Positions 35,870-45,677 are shown, counted from the stretch's first letter. The stretch: 51,452 nucleotides of DNA from Calditrichota bacterium (GCA_018644935.1 JABGPL010000023.1:1-51452); one strand, 5' to 3'. Notes: generated by a model from the sequence alone, not told the origin. Numbers and translations are program-made.

Positions 35870-37684
35870 CTACCGAACCAGAGCGACCTTATTGTACCCT
35901 TGAAAACTGCCAGCCTTAAACTGCACGATGTAAATCCCGCCAGGAAGATCCCCCGCATGCCAGTTAACTGAATGCACACCTGTACTTAAACACCCATCTT
36001 GAATAGTGGATACCATTTTTCCGGTAAGGTTATAAACCTGCATTTGAACTTTCTCTGGTCCCGGTAGGGTAAAGCTCATCTGGGTGCTCGAATTAAAAGG
36101 ATTGGGATATGCTTGTGAAAGGAAGCAATCACCTGGTAATGAATTCTGGAGGTGAAGGGATATTCCATCAGCAGCAATTCCGAATTCACATAACATATCT
36201 AAGATGAATGATGATTCATCCAATAAGTAAATTCCATTCACCTCAGGCAAAACACCCACAGCAATAAAACCTGAAATCTGGTTCTGAAAGGTGTTTAATA
36301 TATTCAATGCCTGTCGGAGATGATCCCTATGAAGTCTTGTTATTGCCTGTTCGAGCTTTGTTGTCAGAGAATTGACCTGTCCTCTGTTCATGACATTTCC
36401 GGCTTGTAAATCAGAAACATAATGGACCATTCTCCCCAGCAGCTCATCGGCAGGAACCCATATCCCAATACCGGTTATCTCAACGGCCAATTCGGGAGTA
36501 TCCGGATCATTTGAAATAACGGATAGTGTTGCATTCAAAACACCCACTTCTATAGGAGTAAATGTCAGATCAAGTACGTAATTATCACCGGGAGAAATTG
36601 TTAGTCCATCTTGAGAGTTAATATAGACTTGATCATTATCTACATACACTCCTGTGATAATTAGATCTACTCCCCCATCATTAGAAATTGTAATGGTTCC
36701 AGTTTGTGTTCGATGAAATTCAACGTCTCCGAATTCCAAGGACTCCTGTTCGATGGCTATATCAGGTTTGGGAGAAATATCAAGTATATAAATTTGCCCT
36801 CCCCCATAATTCCGAGTGATATAAATTTCATGCGAAACCGGGTTTTTGACAGCATGTATCAATCTACCACCAATGTAAGTAAAGTCAACCGATCTATTTC
36901 CAAAAACATTCAATTTTGATATGTATCCTCGATCCGTTACAGTATAAATTGTATCCTCAGTTGCAACTAAATCATTGGGATAATATTGAACGAAATATTG
37001 TTGTCGCACCTCCTGATCGAATATCCAGGATAAACGGCCATAATTGCCATGGTTCATCACCCAGAAATAATCACCGTGCCCTGTAATTTCTATTGCTTTA
37101 GGAGCATCCACATTGACACGTAGGGTACGCACATAATTGTTAATGTCATATCTATATATCCGATTGTCCCGATTGCTGCAAACCCAGAGCACTTCACCAG
37201 ACCAGTCGGTTGCGGCTAATACTTCGTAAGGGTAGTTTACGGGAATCCTGTGTATTAATTGACTGTCAGAAACCTGAAAAACTAGAACCTCATTTCCATC
37301 AGTGTGAGACACAAACAGACGTTCACCATCCAGCGAAAAAACCATTCCTGCAACAAATCTGAACGGGGAATAAACTGTTTCTACGCTGTAATCATTCAGG
37401 TTGAGTTTGAAAAGCGTATTGGTGCCAGCAAGGTAGGCAAAATCACCGGAGGGGTGAACTAATACAGAAACCGTCGGTTGACCAATGTATACCTCTTGCT
37501 CAATCTGCCGGCTTTCGGTATTCATAATGTAGACATCAGAACCAATGGAGGTTACAACCGCAACCGAACCATCCGAAGTAAAAGAAACATCCCAGACAGG
37601 GCGCTCAAATTCAATGATTTCCGCATAACCTGCAGAAACCAAAAGACAAATTGCTGTCAAAAGAATTAAAGATTTACGGTTCAT
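35870..37684 (-). CDS. Secreted propeller / ASH / FIMAH-like protein with T9SS tail
   Basis: I start this at ATG 37684, which has GGGG close upstream and a proper signal peptide (MNRKSLILLTAICLLVSAGYA), giving 604 residues. The frame extends upstream to 37756. Residues about 22-315 form a YVTN-type beta-propeller (VSVLVHPSGDFAYLAGTN, GMVFSLDGERLFVSHTDGN). Residues about 320-420 are an ASH-like 'choice-of-anchor D' Ig domain (LEFGDVEFHRTQTGTITISNDG ... LSVISNDPDTPELAVEITG). Residues about 425-495 are helical and resemble the FIMAH domain (VNSLTTKLEQAITRLHRDHLRQALNILNTF split). The last ~80 residues are a T9SS sorting tail (AYPNPFNSSTQMSF ... NKVALVR). It is probably a surface-anchored binding protein. 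Confidence 0.85.
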   Translation of the reverse strand: MNRKSLILLTAICLLVSAGYAEIIEFERPVWDVSFTSDGSVAVVTSIGSDVYIMNTESRQIEQEVYIGQPTVSVLVHPSGDFAYLAGTNTLFKLNLNDYSVETVYSPFRFVAGMVFSLDGERLFVSHTDGNEVLVFQVSDSQLIHRIPVNYPYEVLAATDWSGEVLWVCSNRDNRIYRYDINNYVRTLRVNVDAPKAIEITGHGDYFWVMNHGNYGRLSWIFDQEVRQQYFVQYYPNDLVATEDTIYTVTDRGYISKLNVFGNRSVDFTYIGGRLIHAVKNPVSHEIYITRNYGGGQIYILDISPKPDIAIEQESLEFGDVEFHRTQTGTITISNDGGVDLIITGVYVDNDQVYINSQDGLTISPGDNYVLDLTFTPIEVGVLNATLSVISNDPDTPELAVEITGIGIWVPADELLGRMVHYVSDLQAGNVMNRGQVNSLTTKLEQAITRLHRDHLRQALNILNTFQNQISGFIAVGVLPEVNGIYLLDESSFILDMLCEFGIAADGISLHLQNSLPGDCFLSQAYPNPFNSSTQMSFTLPGPEKVQMQVYNLTGKMVSTIQDGCLSTGVHSVNWHAGDLPGGIYIVQFKAGSFQGYNKVALVR

Positions 37685-38004
37685 TATTTCCCCGAAAAAA
37701 GTAGTTAGGAAAATAAGCCAAAGACACCAGAATAGAAACCAGAACGTAACGAGCAAAGATGACTCGACTGATTTAAGTTTATCCTTTTATAGTAATATAA
37801 ATCAGCTAATGAAAGCTGTGACAAACATCACATAGTTAAAGAGATAAAGTATTTACAAGTGAATCCAACGTGAATAAATGCGTCTCACCGCAGCAGCACA
37901 CAATCCAGGAAGTGTGGATTGCAATCACCAAATCCATTAAATCAGATCAATCCGTTGTGAATTCCTCCCCCTTTTAATCCCCCCCGCACTCGATGGGGAG
38001 AGAT
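37685..38004. other. Intergenic region between two minus-strand secreted-protein genes
   Basis: No gene is visible in about 320 bases. The part next to 37684 should carry the promoter and the ribosome site of the propeller protein. Near the other end, 37966-37997 holds a C-rich palindromic stretch related to the C/G-run repeat at 33138. Confidence 0.5.
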
Positions 38005-41000
38005 TTACCTCCGTAGCCAATAATCCCGCGGATACAACCTGTACACCGGTTGTGGAAATTCGACGCTGCTGATGTAGTTCTCCCATGATTCGAACTGCTC
38101 TTCTGGACCAATCATAAAGTTGTTTCCACCCTCGTGTTCTGCGAGGTTATCTCCATATCCGACCAGTACTCTGCCGTAGATTCCGGGGAGTCTCGATTTT
38201 AACTCCTCGTACAAGCCTTCTGTGTCTTTGATGTCGAGTATCTTCTGGCGGTAATTGCTTATAACCTCTGGGGTGAAACCGTCCGCGAGGTCAGATGCCA
38301 TTGCTTCGCCACGGGTTTCGTAGCGGTCAGAGGATCGGCTGTGACCGAAACATAGGGCTGTTACGTACTCAGTCATTGCAGGGACAGGTATTTCTTTTTG
38401 GATAACACCGACTACAAAGCGCATGGTTTCGGCGATGTCTGGACAGCGTTCCGCATAATAGCGAATCCTGCCAGAGCCATCTCTGAAGCGGATGCCGTTA
38501 CTGTAAGCCAATCCTGACGCCCATGTCTGCATGAAGACACCGTGACCTGCGTAACCACTGTAGAGACGGGATGCCAATGCGTCGAGGATTGCTTCGCGGT
38601 TTTCATCAAATGGGTTGGTATACTGATTTGATAGCAGCAATACTCCGTTTCGAGTATTCTCGTTGACCAGACCGACGTAGGTTGGGGTGAAGTCACCCTC
38701 CACCCTGCTCTCGAGTTGTTCGGTTATGCGTGAGTTATCTGAGTACTTAACACGTTTTGAACTCTTCTTAGAACTGAAACGTTCACTAAACTTTTTTATG
38801 TCGGCTAAAGATGCTTCACGGTCATCCGAGCTGGATATCATGAACATCCGGGCATTATCTGCTTTTTGAAGTAATTCTATGATCCGTTTGAAACTCTTTA
38901 AGGCTTTCTCCGGTTTTACCTCCAAATCCTCCTCGATTTCTTCACAGAGGTATTCCCAGTCAGTAGACAGGTTCTCATCAGGGATTTCTGGCAGGGTGGA
39001 TTTAAGTTCTCTTACGATCCGTTTTACTATAGCTTCATTCTCTTCCCGAATTTCCATATCCGGTTGGCTGTCTAACAGAGAAATCAATTCTTCCCGGCTC
39101 TTTCCCGCACCTGATTCCTCGAGATGATCAAGGAAGTCTTCGAGGTTGTTTCTGGCTTTTCTATTGCCGGTTTCTGTCAGCATCCATCTCAATCGTTGCA
39201 GGTTATGGACTTTGGTTAGGAAACTGCTGGTGCTGAGGTAGAGCGGATTTTTCTGCAATCGATATGCATTAGTCGGGTCATCAACCCAGCTTTCCTCACC
39301 CCTCTTCATGGTTTGTCGCAATCCCACCAGGTATTGGTCAATTATGTCCAGCATCCGGGGCAGGTTTTCCTGAGTAAGCAATGGATCACTCAGGAAGGTC
39401 TCCATCCACCCAATTACATTAGGAATTTCTTCCCTGTTATTGGCAAGACCCCGAACAACCAATTCAATTCTCCCAGTTGACATATTTGCGTCGACATACA
39501 CCTGGACTCCGAGAACTTCACGACGCAACCGGGTTTGCATTTCCTCGAATTCTATAACTTCACTATCTTTGATTACTCCAATTCGCGACATTATTGCCGG
39601 CAGGAGTGTTACATATACAAGATCTGACTCCTCGACAACATTCATTCCCATCGCTACACCAATCGTCGAGGAAGACATGTGATCGAATGAGGAGACGACG
39701 AATGGGATCTCACCTTGCAGTTCTAGAACTTCATAATTCAATTGCTCATCATAGGACATTGGCGGATTGTCTATGAATTTTGGTAATTCGCCCTGTTTTT
39801 CCTGTTCTTCAAGTGCCTTTGTGTTCTGGTCAAACTCTTCTTTATATAGAGCGATAGCTTTCGCATCCTCTTCCACCCCGTATTGTAGTTTGAACTCATC
39901 GACATATCCGGCAAGACGTATTTCTTTTTCGAGTTTCGATTTTTCAATCAGCTCTGGATTGGGTGTAACTCCTACAGCATAGGGTTCAACCGTAAGCAAT
40001 TTCCATCCATCAATGTACTCCCTCCAGAAATTGTTTCCTGTCTCGAGTTGCTTTTCAAGACTTGCGATACAATCCATCCCAACAACTGATTTTCGGAATC
40101 CATCAACTTTTTCAAGTTGCTTAAACCTGAAAAACCAGGCACCTGCTCTACCTCGTCTGAAACCAAACATTGGAGGTGAGTCGAGTATTAGCGTGAATCT
40201 TTTCTTGCGATTTTCAAGAAGGCTCTGCACTTCATTATTAAAATGTTGCAATTCGTCAGACCCATCTGCATAATCATACACTTCTTTGATTTGTCCGATA
40301 AGCTTCTCGCGCAGGTTCCCAATATTCTCTTCTGTCACATATGCATTGTTGTTCAAGTCAAAACTAAATGTAATGGGATGTCCCATGTCCCTGCTGGCGG
40401 AGCCACCAACTGATGTTATACCAAGGTCGGCTTCTCGGGTTTGGGAATTTATGAAGTAATCATACAGATTTGAGGATTCACCGTTGCTGAAGCTTCCGAG
40501 GAACAAGTTCAGAGCCAGCTCTTCTTCAAGCCCGTAATCCAACTCTGGACGCCAGCCATAGGCAATATAGCCGGGTCCTTGTGTGCTCTCACCCGGGTAT
40601 TCAGCAGTTTTAATTAATCCGGATGGTTCAGCCATTTTGGGTTCAGGAAAATCATATTTGGACATTCCGAGTTTATTAATAGACTCAGGATTGTCATATG
40701 TTATGGTTTCTTTGCCGGGATTCTGAACAGAAGTTAATATTTTGTCGAGCTGATCGAGGCATTGCTCAATTCCTATTTCATCCGGGATAGAAACAATTGC
40801 TCCCATATTTTCCAGTTGATGAAATTCGCCGTGAAAACTCCACATATCCTCAGGAACCATCTCCCGGATTGCCTTTGGATCACCACCTGAAGAGTTGATT
40901 ACAGGGTGATTATCACCATATTGCATCTTACTCAGAGGATCCCACAAAAAATTCCAGTGTTTCTCGTATCCACTGACCATTTCTGTATAAACTGTGCCTT

Positions 41001-41565
41001 TTTCTTCCAGAGACAAACTTCCATCTTCGGGATTTACGGTTACTCCAACATGGCAGACTTCACGCCGAACCTCTTCATCAGTGAAATCGGGATGCATCAA
41101 GGCATTCAGTTTGGCATGAAACAGCTTGTAGAAAGCATCTTCACCGGCAGTTGTGTTAAAATGATAAGCCGTCATCAACTGAGCGGTATAAGCAGAGCTG
41201 TTCCCAAGCGACATCTCCTCAAGGGCTGCAACCGCCTTGCCGACACTGCCTTTTCCGAGCAGCAGGTGTTCGCAGGTATGCGGTTCGCCTTTATCCCATT
41301 TCGGTGGTGTTTTTACCCAGAAAAATCCCTGCGGGACAGATTGAATGCGGACGAGATCGACTATGTAACCGGTTTTGATTGAAACAAAACGGGCTCCCAT
41401 AGCGCGGTCTGAGCCATCTGTGTATAGGTTAAGAGTCTTGAAACCAGCTAAATTTTGATTTTGACCGAGGTTTTCAAAGTTTAGTTCATTAGAAGTAGCC
41501 GTCAATGTATCCACTCCACAGAAAAGGAGAAAAAAGAAAATAAGAAAAAGACTTGTTGTGCGCAT
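38005..41565 (-). CDS. Secreted M16-family (PreP-like) zinc metalloprotease
   Basis: I start this at ATG 41565, preceded by GGA and followed by a signal peptide (MRTTSLFLIFFFLLFCGVDTLTA), giving 1186 residues. The frame begins at 41616. The inverted zinc motif is HTCEH at about 96-100 (family pattern HxxEH) and the distal glutamate is probably in KGTVYTEM near 195. The ~96-residue spacing and the text around it (EEVRREVCHVGVTVNPEDG) match the M16C / presequence-protease branch. The remaining length has the four-domain layout, with a helical hinge around the middle and a second catalytically inactive half. PreP relatives degrade peptides inside a closed chamber. This one would do so in the periplasm or outside the cell. 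It has no T9SS tail. Confidence 0.88.
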   Translation of the reverse strand: MRTTSLFLIFFFLLFCGVDTLTATSNELNFENLGQNQNLAGFKTLNLYTDGSDRAMGARFVSIKTGYIVDLVRIQSVPQGFFWVKTPPKWDKGEPHTCEHLLLGKGSVGKAVAALEEMSLGNSSAYTAQLMTAYHFNTTAGEDAFYKLFHAKLNALMHPDFTDEEVRREVCHVGVTVNPEDGSLSLEEKGTVYTEMVSGYEKHWNFLWDPLSKMQYGDNHPVINSSGGDPKAIREMVPEDMWSFHGEFHQLENMGAIVSIPDEIGIEQCLDQLDKILTSVQNPGKETITYDNPESINKLGMSKYDFPEPKMAEPSGLIKTAEYPGESTQGPGYIAYGWRPELDYGLEEELALNLFLGSFSNGESSNLYDYFINSQTREADLGITSVGGSASRDMGHPITFSFDLNNNAYVTEENIGNLREKLIGQIKEVYDYADGSDELQHFNNEVQSLLENRKKRFTLILDSPPMFGFRRGRAGAWFFRFKQLEKVDGFRKSVVGMDCIASLEKQLETGNNFWREYIDGWKLLTVEPYAVGVTPNPELIEKSKLEKEIRLAGYVDEFKLQYGVEEDAKAIALYKEEFDQNTKALEEQEKQGELPKFIDNPPMSYDEQLNYEVLELQGEIPFVVSSFDHMSSSTIGVAMGMNVVEESDLVYVTLLPAIMSRIGVIKDSEVIEFEEMQTRLRREVLGVQVYVDANMSTGRIELVVRGLANNREEIPNVIGWMETFLSDPLLTQENLPRMLDIIDQYLVGLRQTMKRGEESWVDDPTNAYRLQKNPLYLSTSSFLTKVHNLQRLRWMLTETGNRKARNNLEDFLDHLEESGAGKSREELISLLDSQPDMEIREENEAIVKRIVRELKSTLPEIPDENLSTDWEYLCEEIEEDLEVKPEKALKSFKRIIELLQKADNARMFMISSSDDREASLADIKKFSERFSSKKSSKRVKYSDNSRITEQLESRVEGDFTPTYVGLVNENTRNGVLLLSNQYTNPFDENREAILDALASRLYSGYAGHGVFMQTWASGLAYSNGIRFRDGSGRIRYYAERCPDIAETMRFVVGVIQKEIPVPAMTEYVTALCFGHSRSSDRYETRGEAMASDLADGFTPEVISNYRQKILDIKDTEGLYEELKSRLPGIYGRVLVGYGDNLAEHEGGNNFMIGPEEQFESWENYISSVEFPQPVYRLYPRDYWLRR

Positions 41566-41867
41566 GATGGTTCCGGAGTTGTTGAAATGTATTTCGCATG
41601 GGAGAAAAGTTCCCATTATGCAGTTTAATGAAGTTTGAGGGGAAATTCAATTGTTATGAATGAAGTTTTGCTGAAAAAATCAAGGCTGATGGACAATATG
41701 TGAGTAGCCCGGGAGTATATACAATCCGGAAACTAAGATTTACTGGGGTGCTTCGCTCTCAGTCTACAAACTGCTGGTTAAAATATCGTGGCAACGAGTA
41801 GTCCAAGTCAACATATTGTAAATAAACATGATAATAGATAATTAAGTATACTGTCCCCATAATTATT
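41566..41867. other. Intergenic region, no gene seen
   Basis: These 302 bases lie upstream of the M16 protease gene and downstream of a small secreted-protein gene, all on the minus strand. They are AT-rich, with one G/C-containing patch at about 41705-41810, which may be a decayed dispersed repeat. No reading frame or RNA motif is convincing. Confidence 0.45.
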
Positions 41868-42623
41868 TCATTCTCCACCTGGGTATTCAATGATTCCAGC
41901 TTTTTCGACAATCGAACTGTCACCTGCTACAGAAGACAGATATAGTACATAACATTGTTCATCCGTATCTTGAGCATCCAAAAGTATAAAGTCGATTTTT
42001 TGATCCTGATCCAAATCTCCTGCCCATAATATCATTGGAATATTAGCAATGATTTGATTGTTATCATCAATGTGTCCATTAAAGGGTGAGTATAGAAATT
42101 CAATTTCCTGAGTCTTGTTCGGCTGCACATTAATATCTGTTAAAAACAAATGATAATCAACATAACTGCGATCATGACCGGATATTTCGCTTGCAGATGT
42201 TGCTAAAATATAACTACTTGATGAATAGAGCTGAAGGTGAAGTGTGTCATTTGCTTCCAAACATCGTACTGGTGCGCTTTCAATAGCACCGGTTTTTAGG
42301 TTGTTCATTCCAGTAAAGATCATAATTCTGCGTCCGGTGGTATCAATTTCATTGAAGGTATATATATAATCCAGGAAATACCAGCCATCAAATGGATTAT
42401 AGTTTGTAAATGTGTCAATCCCAACGGTTGTCCTTGTCAATTCGGATGCACCTGTTTTGTCCTCAGTAAGCACCCAGCACGTGTCACCTTTTGAAATTCT
42501 TTTCCATCGGTTTTCTACTCCTAACATTTCAAAAATGGTAGGAGTATCTCTGGCATCGGAAATGTTAATCATAATTAGCAGGACAACCACTACCCGAATG
42601 AAATAAATCTTTTGGAATTTCAC
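41868..42623 (-). CDS. Small secreted protein of unknown function
   Basis: I place the start at GTG 42623, with AGGAAA upstream and a good signal peptide (VKFQKIYFIRVVVVLLIMINISDA), giving 251 residues. The frame continues to 42782, but those extra 53 codons are a translation of the dispersed palindromic repeat at 42695-42750. The mature protein has no family match I can name. It contains blocks such as RISKGDTCWVLTEDKTG, FDGWYFLDYIYTFNEID and LWAGDLDQDQKIDFILLDAQD. The last resembles a calcium-binding FG-GAP/dockerin-like DxDxDxxxD turn. It may be a surface or periplasmic protein. No T9SS tail is present. Confidence 0.68.
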   Translation of the reverse strand: MKFQKIYFIRVVVVLLIMINISDARDTPTIFEMLGVENRWKRISKGDTCWVLTEDKTGASELTRTTVGIDTFTNYNPFDGWYFLDYIYTFNEIDTTGRRIMIFTGMNNLKTGAIESAPVRCLEANDTLHLQLYSSSSYILATSASEISGHDRSYVDYHLFLTDINVQPNKTQEIEFLYSPFNGHIDDNNQIIANIPMILWAGDLDQDQKIDFILLDAQDTDEQCYVLYLSSVAGDSSIVEKAGIIEYPGGE

Positions 42624-42694
42624 TTCTTTTCCTAGTGAGGCATTAAATTTCCGGGTTTGGAGAACCGGAACTACATTTCTACTTACCCGCAGGT

Positions 42695-42750
42695 CACAAT
42701 TGGAATTCGTATTGCCAATCCAACCAGGGCACGTGGGACGTGCCCCTACT
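42695..42750. repeat. Dispersed palindromic repeat (TTGCCAATCC...GGGCACGT), copy A
   Basis: The segment aligns along its length with 45606-45660. Both read CACAATTGG, then TTGCCAATCC, then a hairpin around GGGCAC...GTGCCCC. In this copy the hairpin is perfect (GGGCACGT 42727-42734, GGG loop, ACGTGCCC 42738-42745). It lies immediately after the cadherin-repeat gene. Its translation has lengthened the apparent frame of the following gene. Confidence 0.75.
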
Positions 42751-42765
42751 GTGCAATAAATACAT

Positions 42766-45501
42766 TTATCTTGTGAGTACAACTTTAGTTACTGTATTGA
42801 ATTGTCCAGCTTCAATCCTGACTAAATACACTCCGGAGGTGTTCATCCCTGCATCCCAGACAGTGGAATGATGACCGCCAGTTTGAGGATTGGAAATTAT
42901 AGTCTCGATCAAACTCCCTGCGATATCAAAGACCTGTATTGAGACATTTGCATCTGCAGGTATACCGTAAGAAAAATTTGTGGTCGAGTTGAACGGGTTC
43001 GGGTATGCGGTTGACAAATAGGACTCTTCCGGCAAAGGTGGCTGAACGGTTACATTCAGGACTGTGAACTCATCTTTCTGATAAGTCAGACCTGAGCCTG
43101 TCAGAATATCTGAGACTTGTATATCGATCTGTTGGTCGCCACTCGATAATACTAAACGGAAGGATTCGCCATCTTGCATACCGTCAATACTCTCTGTGTA
43201 ATCGTCATCACCCCATATGACCAAGCCACAGCGGTTTTGGAGGTCTATTGTTCCCTCTCCGACTATTACATCTTTCGAATTAAATGCTTCGATTCTATCT
43301 CCGGGTTGAACATTGTTACCCGAAATGTTGTTCAGTAGCAGGCTCATGTTTGTACCAGTTGAAACTAATAGACGATTCATTGCTGTATTGAGTTTCACTG
43401 CGGATGCTAATTCTTCCTCTTGTTCGGGAGGATAAACAAATGCAACATCTGCATCAACATTAACCTGATAACCCTGTCCCGGTCGCCAGGGTGGCATATT
43501 GGAAAATCTGAATTCAGGTGTCATGAACCGCCCCAAACCGTCTTTTGCAATAAGCACATTTTCAATGATTGGAGACAATACATAAAACTCGGGCGAGGAG
43601 GCAACAAGTTCGAAATTGGGAGCAAAACCTAACAGGTTCCAACCACCCTCAAGCTGGATTTCCTCGTCGAGTGGTATTGGAATTCCCTCTATTATTAAAA
43701 CACATTCTTCCAATACATTTATTTGGTATGCTTCCTGCAAATCCCAGAAAGGGATGTTATTAAAATTGAATCTGGGTGAATAAAAAAGTCCATTTTCGTC
43801 TTTTACAATAAACAGCACATCAACAATGCCTGCCATAAGTAAAACTACATCCGGTCCCTCCTCCCCTCTCCAGTATCTGTCCTCTGGGATAATGTTCAGT
43901 GAGACCAAATTCCAACCTTGATTGAGTTCGATGACCTGTTCGACTAACTCTGGTTCGCGGATGGTTATTACAAGTCTATCTTCAGCAAATGATCCATCAG
44001 GATCTTCTGCTCTTACAGTAATTATGACACCTTCCGGTATACTAAACCTCGGTTCTGGCTCAAATGAAAGGATAGCATCATCGTCTATTTCCATGTTAAG
44101 ATCGTCAGGATCACCCTCTGTTGAGTACCATAATTCATCGCCATCAATATCATCAAATACCTCAACAAGATCGACGATTTCAACTCTTCCGGGATCTGCA
44201 TTAAAAACTCTATCTTCAATTTGGGCTACAACTACCGGGGGGTCATTGACTGGAGCGATTATGAGCCTAAATCTATCTGAGATTTGCTCACCACCTTCAT
44301 CTTCACCTATTACTGTTATATCTACACCATTAGAGAGGTTGTAATTGTCATCAGGATTAATGAACAGTATATTGTTCTCACTAATCTCCATGTTCATTTC
44401 TTCGGGTGCTCCATTAATCCAATAAACAAGCTCACGACCGTCTAGGAAAATGAACACTTCGTCAAGATCAGCAATGATGGTCTCACCGGAGTCCTCATCT
44501 ACTTCAACATCTTCAATCTCATTTACCCACCAATCGTCTATATTTCCAGGAATTATTTCAAGCCAGAAAACATCTTCTGCTATCTCACCCTCAAAGTCCT
44601 CTGCAATGACTGTGATTTCTATACCATCAGGAAGATTGAAATCCAAATCAGGATTTATACTCAGGATGTTATCATTGTCAATTTGCGTGTTCAATTCTTC
44701 AGGAATGTCTATGAAATTGAAGTTGAGTTCGTCTCCATCAACATCGAAAAACACATCATCGAGGTCTGCAATTTCAAACAATCCGGGATCCTGGTCTAAA
44801 ACTATGTCATCAATTGGGTTAAGAACAATTGGTGCATCATTAATCGGAACAACAGTCAAATTAAAAACATCCTCAACAATCCCTCCATCAGGATCTTCAG
44901 CACTGATGGTAATTTCAATACCATCAGCTATGTTAAAATCGCGATCTGGTTCAAAGAATAGAAGATTATCCTCATCTATTTCAATGTTCAACTCATGGAC
45001 ATCACCCAATAAATTGTAGGTCAGTTCATCACCATCTACATCGGAAAACACATCATCAATATCTGCGATTACAACAAGTCTGGAATCCTCATTTACATCA
45101 ATGTCTTCAATTTCCTCAACAACTACTGGGCGATCATTAACGGGACTAACAACCAACCTGAATTGAGTATCATTTGCTTCCCCTCGGGCATTCCTTGCGC
45201 CGACATTAATTTGTGCGCCATCGGGCAGGTTATAATTGATATCAGGATTAAAAAGGAGGGCATTGTTTCTATCAATTTCCATGTTTAATTCTCTCGGCAC
45301 ATCCGCCAGGAGAAATTCTATCTGCCTGCCATCCGGGTCGGCAAAGATGTTGTCGAGATCAACAATAAAAACCTGCCCGGGGTCCTCATCAACAACGACA
45401 TCATCAATTGGTCGCAACAGAATAGGTGGATCGGCTTGAGCCGGATTTGCGAAAACAAGTGCTAAAAAAGTAAAAAGTAATATTGAAATTATGGTACGCA
45501 T
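42766..45501 (-). CDS. Large secreted protein: five cadherin-like repeats, WNL modules, AWGDD-like module, T9SS tail
   Basis: Start at ATG 45501, with GGAGGG 6 bases upstream and a signal peptide ending near PAQA, giving 911 residues; the frame begins earlier at 45570. Residues about 25-525 are five ~100-residue Ig/cadherin-like repeats of the form IxDxxVxEDxG...DLDxVFxDxDGDEL...NIL...PDGxEITVxAED...PVNDxP. Their acidic turns suggest calcium binding. A short linker leads to two related 'GWNLxSLN / GWNLLGF' modules at about 530-690, each with PxFxFxNxPxW. A diverged AWGDD-like module follows (LVIWGDDDYTESIDGM, about 725-820), then the T9SS tail (AYPNPFNSTTNFSY ... TKVVLTR). The C-terminal ~390 residues closely match those of the next protein, so the two are paralogues. 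It is probably an adhesin or matrix protein. Confidence 0.87.
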   Translation of the reverse strand: MRTIISILLFTFLALVFANPAQADPPILLRPIDDVVVDEDPGQVFIVDLDNIFADPDGRQIEFLLADVPRELNMEIDRNNALLFNPDINYNLPDGAQINVGARNARGEANDTQFRLVVSPVNDRPVVVEEIEDIDVNEDSRLVVIADIDDVFSDVDGDELTYNLLGDVHELNIEIDEDNLLFFEPDRDFNIADGIEITISAEDPDGGIVEDVFNLTVVPINDAPIVLNPIDDIVLDQDPGLFEIADLDDVFFDVDGDELNFNFIDIPEELNTQIDNDNILSINPDLDFNLPDGIEITVIAEDFEGEIAEDVFWLEIIPGNIDDWWVNEIEDVEVDEDSGETIIADLDEVFIFLDGRELVYWINGAPEEMNMEISENNILFINPDDNYNLSNGVDITVIGEDEGGEQISDRFRLIIAPVNDPPVVVAQIEDRVFNADPGRVEIVDLVEVFDDIDGDELWYSTEGDPDDLNMEIDDDAILSFEPEPRFSIPEGVIITVRAEDPDGSFAEDRLVITIREPELVEQVIELNQGWNLVSLNIIPEDRYWRGEEGPDVVLLMAGIVDVLFIVKDENGLFYSPRFNFNNIPFWDLQEAYQINVLEECVLIIEGIPIPLDEEIQLEGGWNLLGFAPNFELVASSPEFYVLSPIIENVLIAKDGLGRFMTPEFRFSNMPPWRPGQGYQVNVDADVAFVYPPEQEEELASAVKLNTAMNRLLVSTGTNMSLLLNNISGNNVQPGDRIEAFNSKDVIVGEGTIDLQNRCGLVIWGDDDYTESIDGMQDGESFRLVLSSGDQQIDIQVSDILTGSGLTYQKDEFTVLNVTVQPPLPEESYLSTAYPNPFNSTTNFSYGIPADANVSIQVFDIAGSLIETIISNPQTGGHHSTVWDAGMNTSGVYLVRIEAGQFNTVTKVVLTR

Positions 45502-45558
45502 TGGTTTTCCCTCCGAATTACATTTATAATGCAAGAGCCAACAAATCGTGTGTATTTT

Positions 45559-45660
45559 GATTGGCAGCAACGAGAGCGCACGCCGTGCGCCCCTACGGCG
45601 TTGTTCACAATTGGGTTATGTGTTGCCAATCCGACAAGGGCACGTGCGAAGTGCCCCTTC
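45559..45660. repeat. Dispersed palindromic repeat, copy B, as a two-hairpin unit
   Basis: The left half (45559-45600) has GATTGGCA followed by the hairpin GCGCACG-C-CGTGCGC. The right half (45606-45660) has TGCCAATC followed by the hairpin GGGCAC...GTGCCC. GATTGGCA and TGCCAATC are inverted to each other. Copy A at 42695-42750 preserves only the right half clearly. The element lies between the two paralogous giant genes, so it may have been carried along with their duplication. Confidence 0.72.
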
Positions 45661-45677
45661 GGCGAGAAAAAACACTT

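Noticed and set aside
43922..45019. Long plus-strand Ser/Thr-rich frames opposite the giant genes
   Set aside because: They are antisense shadows of acidic repeat coding (Asp/Glu codons read backwards give Ser/Ile/Phe). The minus-strand proteins have clear domains.
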